A stretch of DNA of 5,470 nucleotides from Negativicutes bacterium (GTDB lineage: Bacteria; Bacillota_C; Negativicutes; Acidaminococcales; Acidaminococcaceae): NCBI GenBank assembly GCA_009930275.1, contig RZYP01000133.1:1-5470 (forward strand), in the 5' to 3' direction. Within the stretch, counting starts at the first letter, position 1. Every line of letters begins with the position of its first letter. Shown here in pieces: positions 1 through 5,058 of the stretch. The notes beneath the pieces were generated by a model, which searched no databases, had not been told where the DNA came from, and saw nothing but the letters and a program-made list of their open reading frames with translations. A program made the position numbers and the translations under genes.

Positions 1-31
1 AATTAGATATAAGATAAATTTAACAGTAAAT

Positions 32-38
32 GAGGGGG
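32..38 (+). promoter_or_regulatory. Shine-Dalgarno of the flavoprotein gene, deciding its start
   Basis: GAGGGGG lies 6 nt before the ATG at 45. An in-frame ATG at 30 overlaps this site and has no ribosome binding site of its own, so 45 is the better start. The same module recurs before the cupin gene at 5046-5052. Confidence 0.8.
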
Positions 39-44
39 ATTCTT

Positions 45-1400
45 ATGAAAAAAGTGGATTTGTTGGTAATTGGAGGCAGTGCCGGTGGAATCTTAAGCGC
101 AACAACGGCCAGGATTGTTTACGGTGATATCAGCATTGCCGTAGTACGTGACACGAAAACAGTAATGGTTCCATGTGGCATACCTTATATTTATGGCACT
201 TTGCACAGCAGCTGCAAAAATATAATTCCTGATACTGTTTTGACTGATGCAGGAATTGATCTTATTATTGATAAAGTTACCGATATAAACCGGACAGAAA
301 AAATTGTAAAAACTGAAAGCGGAAAAGAAATCTCATATGATAAACTGATAATTGCAACCGGTTCTTTGCCGATTGTTCCGGGCTTTATTCCCGGGATAGG
401 TTTGGAGAATGTTTTCCCTGTTTATAAGGACCAGGTCTATCTGGATATAGTTTTGGAAAAAATGAAGGAAGCCGAAAAAGTTGTTGTTATTGGCGGTGGT
501 TTTATTGGTGTGGAGTTTGCCGAACAAATCAGTATTCTGGGTAAGGATGTTACGCTTATCGAATTAGCTGATTCTTGTTTGTCTCAGGCTTTTGATCGCA
601 AATATACTGATCAGATTGAGGCCTTGATGAAAGACCATGGTATTAAAGTTTTAACTGGAACAAAGGTTCAGAAGATTATAGGAACAGAGAAAGCCGAAGC
701 AGTAGAGGTTGAAGGCGGCAACGTCATTCCGGCAGATTTTGTGCTCTTAGGTATGGGTGCCAAACCGAATACGAAGCTGGCCGAAGAAGCTGGTTTGAAA
801 ATTAATGCCCGCGGGGGTATTGCCGTTGACCATTATATGCGTACCAGTGATCAGGATGTTTTTGCCGTTGGCGACTGCGCCGAAAAGAAGTGTTTCTTTA
901 CTGGCAAGGACGCGCCTATTTTACTGGCATCTACGGCAGCCATGGAAGCTAAGATTGCCGGTTGTAATGTTTTCAAACTAAGACAGATACGTGCCAATAA
1001 AGGTACAATCAGTGCTTTTTCCACTCAAATATTTGATATGACTTTTGCGTCTGTTGGTTTGATTGAAGAAAAAGCGCGGCAAGAAGGTTTTGATATTCTT
1101 ATTGGGGAAGCTGCTGCAATGGACAGGCACCCAGGTTGTTTGCCTGGAGCTAAAAAGATTAGCTTGAAATTGATTTTCTCAAGATGTTCAGGTGTTTTGC
1201 TTGGCGCCCAAGTATGTGGAGGTACTTCTTGCAGTGAGATCATCAACATTCTGAGTCTTGCCATACAAAAAGGCACTACGGCTGCTGAATTGAATACTTT
1301 CCAGGTTGCTACGCATCCGCTGCTTTCTGCTTCTCCGATTGCCTACACTATAAACACTGCGGCTATGAATGCCATCGCGTCAGGCTTGGCTAACAAATAG
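45..1400 (+). CDS. FAD-dependent pyridine nucleotide-disulfide oxidoreductase, NADH oxidase / CoA-disulfide reductase-like
   Basis: This is a 451-residue cytosolic flavoprotein of the single-cysteine disulfide reductase group (NADH oxidase, CoA-disulfide reductase, NAD(P)H-sulfur reductase). Seen: an N-terminal FAD dinucleotide-binding motif GGSAGG (residues 10-15), the redox-active cysteine in VPCGIPY (Cys44), the second FAD contact IIATGS (102-107), the NAD(P)H-binding GGGFIG (150-155), the flavin-contacting VGDCAE (275-280), and a C-terminal dimerisation domain from about 325. An acidic residue (Glu173) ends the second strand of the NAD fold, which usually favours NADH over NADPH. Length is normal for the family (about 440-460). 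The C-terminal ATHPLLSASP resembles the HP..SE motif of two-cysteine reductases, but with Ala in place of Glu. The substrate (O2, CoA disulfide, persulfide or polysulfide) cannot be told from sequence. The gene is followed by the radical SAM gene after 49 bp with no terminator between them. Confidence 0.9.
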   Translation: MKKVDLLVIGGSAGGILSATTARIVYGDISIAVVRDTKTVMVPCGIPYIYGTLHSSCKNIIPDTVLTDAGIDLIIDKVTDINRTEKIVKTESGKEISYDKLIIATGSLPIVPGFIPGIGLENVFPVYKDQVYLDIVLEKMKEAEKVVVIGGGFIGVEFAEQISILGKDVTLIELADSCLSQAFDRKYTDQIEALMKDHGIKVLTGTKVQKIIGTEKAEAVEVEGGNVIPADFVLLGMGAKPNTKLAEEAGLKINARGGIAVDHYMRTSDQDVFAVGDCAEKKCFFTGKDAPILLASTAAMEAKIAGCNVFKLRQIRANKGTISAFSTQIFDMTFASVGLIEEKARQEGFDILIGEAAAMDRHPGCLPGAKKISLKLIFSRCSGVLLGAQVCGGTSCSEIINILSLAIQKGTTAAELNTFQVATHPLLSASPIAYTINTAAMNAIASGLANK

Positions 1401-1449
1401 GTTTAATTGTTTCGACGTAAATTTTTTATGAAAGGAAAGAGAAAATTTT

Positions 1450-2376
1450 ATGAATAATATGAAATACGTATATGGGCCTGTACCGTCCAGAAGGTTGGGT
1501 ATATCCTTGGGGATAAGCCCAATCCCCAAGAAGACTTGTAATTATTCCTGCATTTACTGTCAACTGGGGCGAACGGATATAATGACCAATACGCGTAAAA
1601 TGTTTTTTCCTGTTCAAAAGATCATGTCGGAATTTAATGAGGTTTTAAAAAAAGGGATATTTTTTGATGTTATTACAATCGTTGGTGAAGGAGAGCCTAC
1701 CCTATATTTGGGGCTGGGAGAACTTATCGATGCAATAAAGCAGAGAACTGATAAACCGGTGGCTTTGATTACTAACGGGGCTTTATTGTATGACAGCGAT
1801 TTAAGACAAGAGGCAGCCAAGGCGGATATCGTACTGCCTACTTTGGATGCATATGATGAGACTTCATTCAGGAAAATTAACCGACCATTTGGCCAGATCA
1901 GTTTTGAAAGCGTTAATACTGGGCTGATTACCTTTTCGGAAGAGTATGAAGGACAGCTTTGGCTGGAAATTATGCTGATAGCAGGCATAAACGACGACGA
2001 GGATTCGCTGTCGAAATATGAGCAAGCTCTTAAGAAGATTAAATATGACCGTCTTTATCTTAACACCCCAGTTCGCCCGCCGGCAGAGGCTGAAGTCGAG
2101 GCTCTTTCCTATGAAGCAATGAATAGGGCCGCTGCCCGTTTGGGCGGTATTTCAATCGACCTCCTTGTTTCACAAGGTTTTCATAGCGAAATTGAAGATG
2201 ATTACGAAGCCATTCTCAGCATTATCAAAAGGCATCCCATGAATCAGTTCGAAATCAGAAGTTTTTTAGAATCGCGTAACAGCCAGCGAATTGACTGGAT
2301 TATGGAGATGTTGGGTCGTGATGAAAATATTAATGTTCTGAATTATAGGGGTTTCAACACTTATCGGCTTAAATAG
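1450..2376 (+). CDS. radical SAM protein, COG0731 (TYW1-related) type
   Basis: A 308-residue radical SAM enzyme. Seen: the cluster-binding motif CNYSCIYC (Cys30, Cys34, Cys37), with Tyr36 before the last Cys as is typical, followed by GEGEPTL at 79-85, which matches the SAM-binding GGE motif. The N-terminal YGPVPSRRLG and LGISPIPKK stretches are hallmarks of the COG0731 Fe-S oxidoreductases, distant relatives of the archaeal/eukaryotic wyosine synthase TYW1. Bacteria generally do not make wyosine, so the substrate is unknown. Residues about 252-308 (AILSIIKRHPMNQFEIRSFL onward) look like a small winged-helix or docking domain. The ATG at 1450 follows an AGGAAAGAG purine tract at 1433-1441; an ATG three codons later (1459) is a possible alternative. 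Cytosolic, with no signal or membrane segment. Its neighbours (flavoprotein, DUF134, Mrp) suggest a role in anaerobic redox or metal-cofactor metabolism, which is inference. Confidence 0.88.
   Translation: MNNMKYVYGPVPSRRLGISLGISPIPKKTCNYSCIYCQLGRTDIMTNTRKMFFPVQKIMSEFNEVLKKGIFFDVITIVGEGEPTLYLGLGELIDAIKQRTDKPVALITNGALLYDSDLRQEAAKADIVLPTLDAYDETSFRKINRPFGQISFESVNTGLITFSEEYEGQLWLEIMLIAGINDDEDSLSKYEQALKKIKYDRLYLNTPVRPPAEAEVEALSYEAMNRAAARLGGISIDLLVSQGFHSEIEDDYEAILSIIKRHPMNQFEIRSFLESRNSQRIDWIMEMLGRDENINVLNYRGFNTYRLK
1506..1530 (+). repeat. perfect 9-bp inverted repeat (possible mRNA hairpin) inside the radical SAM gene
   Basis: CTTGGGGAT (1506-1514) is exactly complementary to ATCCCCAAG (1522-1530) across a 7-nt loop. 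It starts 57 nt into the coding region, just before the cluster-binding cysteines. No U-tract follows, so it is not an intrinsic terminator. It may be incidental to the encoded conserved LGISPIPKK. Confidence 0.55.
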
Positions 2377-2388
2377 TGCTCCTATTAT

Positions 2389-2416
2389 TTGACATATGTT
2401 GCAAACATTATATAAT
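2389..2416 (+). promoter_or_regulatory. consensus housekeeping sigma promoter for the DUF134-mrp unit
   Basis: TTGACA (2389-2394) and TATAAT (2411-2416) are both perfect matches to the -35 and -10 consensus, separated by 16 bp (the optimum is 17). Transcription would begin around 2423, leaving a leader of about 44 nt before the GTG at 2467. The promoter starts 13 bp after the radical SAM stop codon, so the DUF134-mrp genes can be transcribed independently of the two upstream genes. An inverted repeat overlaps it, so it is probably repressible. Confidence 0.85.
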
Positions 2417-2442
2417 TAATACACAATATTATATGTTTGCAA
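2399..2442. promoter_or_regulatory. inverted repeat across the promoter, candidate operator
   Basis: TTGCAAACAT (2399-2408) and ATGTTTGCAA (2433-2442) form a perfect 10-bp inverted repeat with a 24-bp gap. Each arm is centred on TTGCAA and is itself nearly palindromic: 2396-2408 reads ATGTTGCAAACAT, and 2433-2446 matches the ideal ATGTTTGCAAACAT at 12 of 14 positions. The left copy fills the -35/-10 spacer and the right copy lies about +11 to +20 from the predicted start. Because the left arm is upstream of the start site it would not be transcribed, which argues for a protein-binding site rather than an RNA hairpin. The binding protein is unknown; the adjacent DUF134 product is the obvious candidate. 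Confidence 0.6.
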
Positions 2443-2454
2443 TAATGAAGGAAA

Positions 2455-2460
2455 AGGTGA
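2455..2460 (+). promoter_or_regulatory. Shine-Dalgarno supporting the GTG start of the DUF134 gene
   Basis: AGGTGA lies 6 nt before GTG at 2467. No in-frame ATG gives the conserved N-terminus, so the GTG start is well supported. Confidence 0.8.
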
Positions 2461-2466
2461 TTTACA

Positions 2467-2838
2467 GTGCCAAGACCAAGAAAAGGGAAAAAAGTCTGCT
2501 GCTTGCCGGAGATTAATCTTTATGGCCCTTTGAAATTACAGCGGGAAAATAATAAGTGCATATTGATGTCGGTAGAGGAATATGAAACGATTCGTCTCAT
2601 CGACCTTGAAAAATTAACGCAGGAAGAATGTGGCGAAAGGATGCAGGTCGCAAGGACTACGATTCAGAAAATATATACCGATGCGCGTGAAAAGGTCGCC
2701 GAATCGTTAGTAAATGGCTGTATCTTAAAAATCGAAGGCGGAGACTACCAATTATACAGTGAGATAGAGAAACCAACAGGCTGTGGAAGGTGCAGAAGAA
2801 GCAGATGTGGCAGAGGAGGAAGAGTCAATGACCGATAA
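2467..2838 (+). CDS. DUF134 family (COG1342) predicted DNA-binding protein with Cys/Arg-rich tail
   Basis: A 123-residue protein starting at GTG. Seen: the family opening [14 protein letters not shown], the conserved core [20 protein letters not shown] (36-55), and a sigma-70 region-4-like helix-turn-helix over about 45-80 ([20 protein letters not shown]). It ends in a tail with three cysteines (Cys106, Cys109, Cys114; CxxCx4C) interleaved with five arginines and glycines. Further cysteines are at 11, 12, 31, 55 and 85. DUF134 proteins have no well-established biochemical role but are predicted transcription factors, and in my recollection they often sit beside NifX/NafY-type or Mrp/NBP35 genes. 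Here the gene follows a palindromic promoter and overlaps mrp by 11 bp, so it probably regulates its own unit. The tail may bind metal or Fe-S, or may contact nucleic acid through its arginines. Family call is firm; function is inferred. Confidence 0.92.
   Translation: MPRPRKGKKVCCLPEINLYGPLKLQRENNKCILMSVEEYETIRLIDLEKLTQEECGERMQVARTTIQKIYTDAREKVAESLVNGCILKIEGGDYQLYSEIEKPTGCGRCRRSRCGRGGRVNDR
2814..2819 (+). promoter_or_regulatory. Shine-Dalgarno of mrp inside the DUF134 coding region
   Basis: A perfect AGGAGG lies 8 nt before the ATG at 2828. It decides that start over the upstream in-frame ATG at 2783, which has a poorer site and would add 15 acidic residues ([10 protein letters not shown]) with no family similarity. 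The same bases encode the Arg-Gly-Gly-Arg tail of the DUF134 protein. Confidence 0.85.
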
Positions 2839-3667
2839 AAGTGAACAGGCTTGTTCCAATAATTGTGAATCTTGTAAGAGTGAAACAAATGTAGAAAATA
2901 CGGATTTTTCGGCAAAACCGCATGAATTGAGCAGGATTAAAAAAGTAATCGGAGTAGTGAGCGGCAAAGGCGGCGTAGGCAAGTCGCTGGTTACCTCTAT
3001 GCTCGCCGTTGCAATGAATAAGAAAGGTTACAGCACAGCGATTCTTGACGCTGATGTGACGGGTCCATCGATACCGAAGGCCTTTGCACTTAAAGGAAAG
3101 GCAGAAAGCAGTGAGCTCGGTCTTTTCCCAATGAAAAGCAAATCCGGGATTAAGATCATGTCCATAAATCTTTTGTTAGAAAAGGATACCGACCCTGTTC
3201 TTTGGCGGGGACCGCTTATCGGCGGAGCGGTAAAACAATTCTGGACAGATGTTATTTGGGGAGATGTCGATTATATGTTCATCGACATGCCTCCCGGAAC
3301 GGGTGATGTTGCCCTTACCGTATTTCAGTCTATCCCGGTTGATGGGATAATTGTCGTTACTTCGCCACAGGAACTCGTTTCCATGATTGTGTCTAAAGCA
3401 CTGAAGATGGCAGAAATGATGAATATACCTATCATTGGGTTAGTAGAAAACATGTCCTACTTTAAATGCCCTGATACAGGAAAAGAATACAAAATTTTTG
3501 GCGAGAGCCATATTGAAGATACAGCGGCAGCCCATAATTTAAAGATATTGGGTAAACTGCCGATCGATCCTGCCATTGCTACTGCCTGTGATAAAGGTGA
3601 AATAGAGCTTTATGATATTGATTGGCTTGCTTCAGTGGCAAAATACCTGGAAAATCATGTCGATTGA
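2828..3667 (+). CDS. mrp: Mrp/NBP35 family P-loop ATPase, probable Fe-S cluster carrier
   Basis: A 279-residue cytosolic ATPase of the Mrp/NBP35/ApbC group, which binds and transfers 4Fe-4S clusters to apoproteins. Seen: an N-terminal cysteine motif CSNNCESC (Cys9, Cys13, Cys16), a deviant Walker A GKGGVGKS (46-53) with the signature lysine of the MinD/Mrp class, [10 protein letters not shown] (74-83), the family motif VLWRGPL (124-130), and Walker B/switch [10 protein letters not shown] (153-160). The C-terminal [20 protein letters not shown] (206-225) is the region where most Mrp proteins carry the CPxC pair that bridges a cluster between two subunits. Here only Cys214 is present and the second position is Thr217 (codon ACA). 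The N-terminal cysteines are a common feature of clostridial homologues. The gene overlaps the DUF134 gene by 11 bp, so translation is probably coupled. Confidence 0.93.
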   Translation: MTDKSEQACSNNCESCKSETNVENTDFSAKPHELSRIKKVIGVVSGKGGVGKSLVTSMLAVAMNKKGYSTAILDADVTGPSIPKAFALKGKAESSELGLFPMKSKSGIKIMSINLLLEKDTDPVLWRGPLIGGAVKQFWTDVIWGDVDYMFIDMPPGTGDVALTVFQSIPVDGIIVVTSPQELVSMIVSKALKMAEMMNIPIIGLVENMSYFKCPDTGKEYKIFGESHIEDTAAAHNLKILGKLPIDPAIATACDKGEIELYDIDWLASVAKYLENHVD

Positions 3668-3722
3668 GAAAGCAGGCTGAACCCGTTGGTAAAGGCTGCA
3701 ATTCAACTTTTACTTATAAGCG

Positions 3723-3729
3723 AGGTGGG
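3723..3729 (+). promoter_or_regulatory. Shine-Dalgarno of def, deciding its start
   Basis: AGGTGGG lies 6 nt before the ATG at 3736. The open frame extends back to 3622 but overlaps mrp in another frame and gives no deformylase-like residues there, so 3736 is the start. Confidence 0.85.
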
Positions 3730-3735
3730 TTAAGC

Positions 3736-4203
3736 ATGAGCGTAAGAAACATTACGGAGTATAAAAAAGATGCTGTTTTACGTAAGAAATCCAATTGCGT
3801 AAAGAAAGTCAATCGGAATATAATTGATTTAATCCGAGATATGTCTGATACGATGTATCATGCCAACGGGGTTGGTTTGGCTGCTCCTCAGGTCGGCATA
3901 TCAAAAAGAGTCATAACTATTGATATAGGTTCAGGTCTTATCAGTTTGATAAATCCCGAAATAATGGAGCAAAAAGGCGATCAAACGGATATCGAGGGTT
4001 GCTTGAGCATACCAGGAATTGTCGGGGAAGTAATTCGCCCCAACTGGGTGAGGGTTCGTGGGTTAAATGAAAAAGGCGAACAGGTAGAACTTGAGGGCAC
4101 GGGATTATTGGCGCGTGCATTTTGCCATGAAATTGACCATCTCGACGGCATTTTGTTTATTGATAAGCTCGTACCAGGAACATATAAGAATATAAATATA
4201 TAG
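3736..4203 (+). CDS. def: peptide deformylase
   Basis: A 155-residue metallohydrolase that removes the formyl group from the N-terminal methionine of new proteins at the ribosome. All three diagnostic motifs are intact: GVGLAAPQ (45-52), EGCLS (87-91, metal ligand Cys89) and HEIDH (131-135, ligands His131 and His135, catalytic Glu132). CHEIDHLDG with Cys130 before the first His is seen in clostridial enzymes. The catalytic metal of this family is normally Fe(II), sometimes Zn or Ni. The length is typical of short bacterial forms, and the C-terminus stops soon after the last helix. The N-terminal YKKDAVLRKK departs slightly from the usual Y.DPVLR. It lies 68 bp after mrp with no clear promoter between them, so co-transcription is likely. 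It is not next to fmt on either side within this window, so it may be a second copy. Confidence 0.95.
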   Translation: MSVRNITEYKKDAVLRKKSNCVKKVNRNIIDLIRDMSDTMYHANGVGLAAPQVGISKRVITIDIGSGLISLINPEIMEQKGDQTDIEGCLSIPGIVGEVIRPNWVRVRGLNEKGEQVELEGTGLLARAFCHEIDHLDGILFIDKLVPGTYKNINI

Positions 4204-4222
4204 TCGCATTAACTTATATATT
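4195..4222 (+). repeat. AT-only 8-bp inverted repeat at the end of def
   Basis: AATATATA (4195-4202) pairs with TATATATT (4215-4222) across a 12-nt loop spanning the def stop codon. The stem has no G-C pair and no T-run follows, so it is a poor terminator. It is recorded as the only pairing structure seen in the def-ZIP spacer. Confidence 0.25.
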
Positions 4223-4231
4223 GAAAAGTCA

Positions 4232-4261
4232 TTGCTATTTATGTCATTAAGATACTATATC
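4232..4261 (+). promoter_or_regulatory. weak candidate promoter before the ZIP transporter gene
   Basis: The 96-bp spacer 4204-4299 contains TTGCTA (4232-4237) and TATATC (4256-4261) at 18-bp spacing. An alternative -35 is TTGAAA at 4221. The hexamers are only partial matches in a very AT-rich spacer, so this may be chance. A direct repeat GTCATT occurs at 4228-4233 and 4243-4248. A separate promoter for the metal transporter would be plausible. Confidence 0.25.
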
Positions 4262-4299
4262 AGACAAGTGCACATATTTTTACTGAAAGGATAAGAAAA

Positions 4300-5025
4300 A
4301 TGTTCGAATGCAGCACGTTTATGTGGGTTGCTATTTTTGCACTGGCCGCGATGATAGTAAACGGCATTGGCATCTTGTTTGTATATAAAAACAAAGAAGC
4401 TGCATTAAATGCCAAGGAATACTTTATGTGTTTTGCTGCCGGCACTTTAATTTCTTCTTCTCTGACAGTGGCTTTCCCGCACGCACTGGAGAAAAACGCG
4501 GGTGCGGGTTTGGCGGCTTTAGCAGGCTTTACTTTTATGTTTTTTTGTAATAGGATTATTAAACATAAAACTAAGGACAAGGAATTAGCTTTTGGTATAA
4601 CTGCATTAGTCGGTATCGGTATACATTCTTTTATAGATGGCATAATTTATTCTGTTACCTTCAGCGCAAGTACTTACATAGGTTTGCTTGCAGGTGCAGG
4701 ACTGGTCGCACATGAATTTGCTGAAGGAGTAATTACTTTTGCAGCTTTGGTGAGTGCAAGCCTGAGCAGTAAAAAATCAATGTTTTACGCTTTTCTTTGT
4801 GCGGGTTTAACTACTCCTATTGGAGCATTTTTAGTCTATCCGGCTGTAAATCTTTTCAGCAGCTCAATTTTGGGAGCTGCGCTTGGGTGGGTTTCAGGAG
4901 TTTTAATATATCTTTCGGCAGCCCATCTTTTGCCTGCTGTAAAAGAGGGAGAGCGTGGACATTCTTATTTATCGTTTGTGTTTGGACTCGCGTTATCTTT
5001 GTTAATCGCATATAGTCAAAAATAG
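4300..5025 (+). CDS. ZIP family divalent metal transporter
   Basis: A 241-residue integral membrane protein with about eight hydrophobic segments (roughly 8-28, 41-60, 68-85, 97-118, 125-150, 160-180, 184-205, 222-238), as expected for a ZIP importer of Zn(II), Fe(II) or Mn(II). The two metal-site motifs are recognisable. Segment 4 has HSFIDG (His109, Asp113), corresponding to the usual HNxxDG. Segment 5 has HEFAEG (His138, Glu139, Glu142), corresponding to HExPEG. FPHALE (His61, Glu64) and AAHLLPA (His209) match conserved histidines of segments 2 and 7. The usual Asn and Pro are replaced by Ser110 and Ala141. The cytosolic loop after segment 3 is short (HKTKDKE) with no His-rich stretch. The start is supported by AAAGGA at 4286-4291, 8 nt upstream. 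The metal specificity cannot be read from this sequence. Confidence 0.87.
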   Translation: MFECSTFMWVAIFALAAMIVNGIGILFVYKNKEAALNAKEYFMCFAAGTLISSSLTVAFPHALEKNAGAGLAALAGFTFMFFCNRIIKHKTKDKELAFGITALVGIGIHSFIDGIIYSVTFSASTYIGLLAGAGLVAHEFAEGVITFAALVSASLSSKKSMFYAFLCAGLTTPIGAFLVYPAVNLFSSSILGAALGWVSGVLIYLSAAHLLPAVKEGERGHSYLSFVFGLALSLLIAYSQK

Positions 5026-5042
5026 AATTTAAAATAGAATTT
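5019..5042 (+). repeat. tandem duplication of a 12-bp unit over the ZIP gene stop codon
   Basis: AAAATAGAATTT occurs twice in perfect tandem (5019-5030 and 5031-5042). The first copy contains the ZIP stop codon TAG (5023-5025). The unit length is a multiple of three, so the second copy carries another in-frame TAG (5035-5037). It looks like a small slippage duplication and lies directly before the cupin ribosome binding site. Confidence 0.75.
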
Positions 5043-5045
5043 AAT

Positions 5046-5052
5046 GAGGGGG
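5046..5052 (+). promoter_or_regulatory. Shine-Dalgarno of the cupin gene, deciding its start
   Basis: GAGGGGG lies 6 nt before the ATG at 5059. An in-frame ATG at 5044 overlaps the site itself and has no ribosome binding site upstream, so 5059 is preferred. Confidence 0.8.
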
Positions 5053-5058
5053 ATTTTT

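Noticed and set aside
1131..1147. Short CCAGG/CCTGG stem within the flavoprotein gene
   Set aside because: Only 5 bp in coding sequence, expected by chance.
1428..1457. Nine-codon open frame starting at ATG 1428 and overlapping the radical SAM start
   Set aside because: No ribosome binding site before its ATG. It arises from the purine-rich leader of the next gene, with no sign of attenuator or regulatory peptide content.
1614..1988. 124-codon open frame on the minus strand inside the radical SAM gene
   Set aside because: Lies wholly antisense to a well-supported gene, has no ribosome binding site, and its low-complexity Ser-rich product resembles no family.
2399..2442. Inverted repeat read as a terminator of the radical SAM gene
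   Set aside because: The loop is 24 nt, the stem is AT-rich, no T-run follows, and it overlaps a consensus promoter, so an operator fits better.
2752..2982. 76-codon minus-strand open frame across the DUF134/mrp junction
   Set aside because: Antisense to two convincing genes, with no ribosome binding site and biased Ser/Leu composition.
3668..3735. Possible promoter between mrp and def (TTGGTA with TTATAA)
   Set aside because: The hexamers are 22 bp apart and the -35 is poor. The small palindrome CTTATAAG at 3713-3720 is too short to call.
4260..4643. 127-codon minus-strand open frame opposite the start of the ZIP gene
   Set aside because: It is the antisense of a hydrophobic membrane protein; such shadows are common. 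No start signal or family resemblance was seen.
4797..5015. 72-codon plus-strand open frame inside the ZIP gene
   Set aside because: Overlaps the ZIP frame entirely and yields an implausible Cys/Phe-rich product with no initiation signal.
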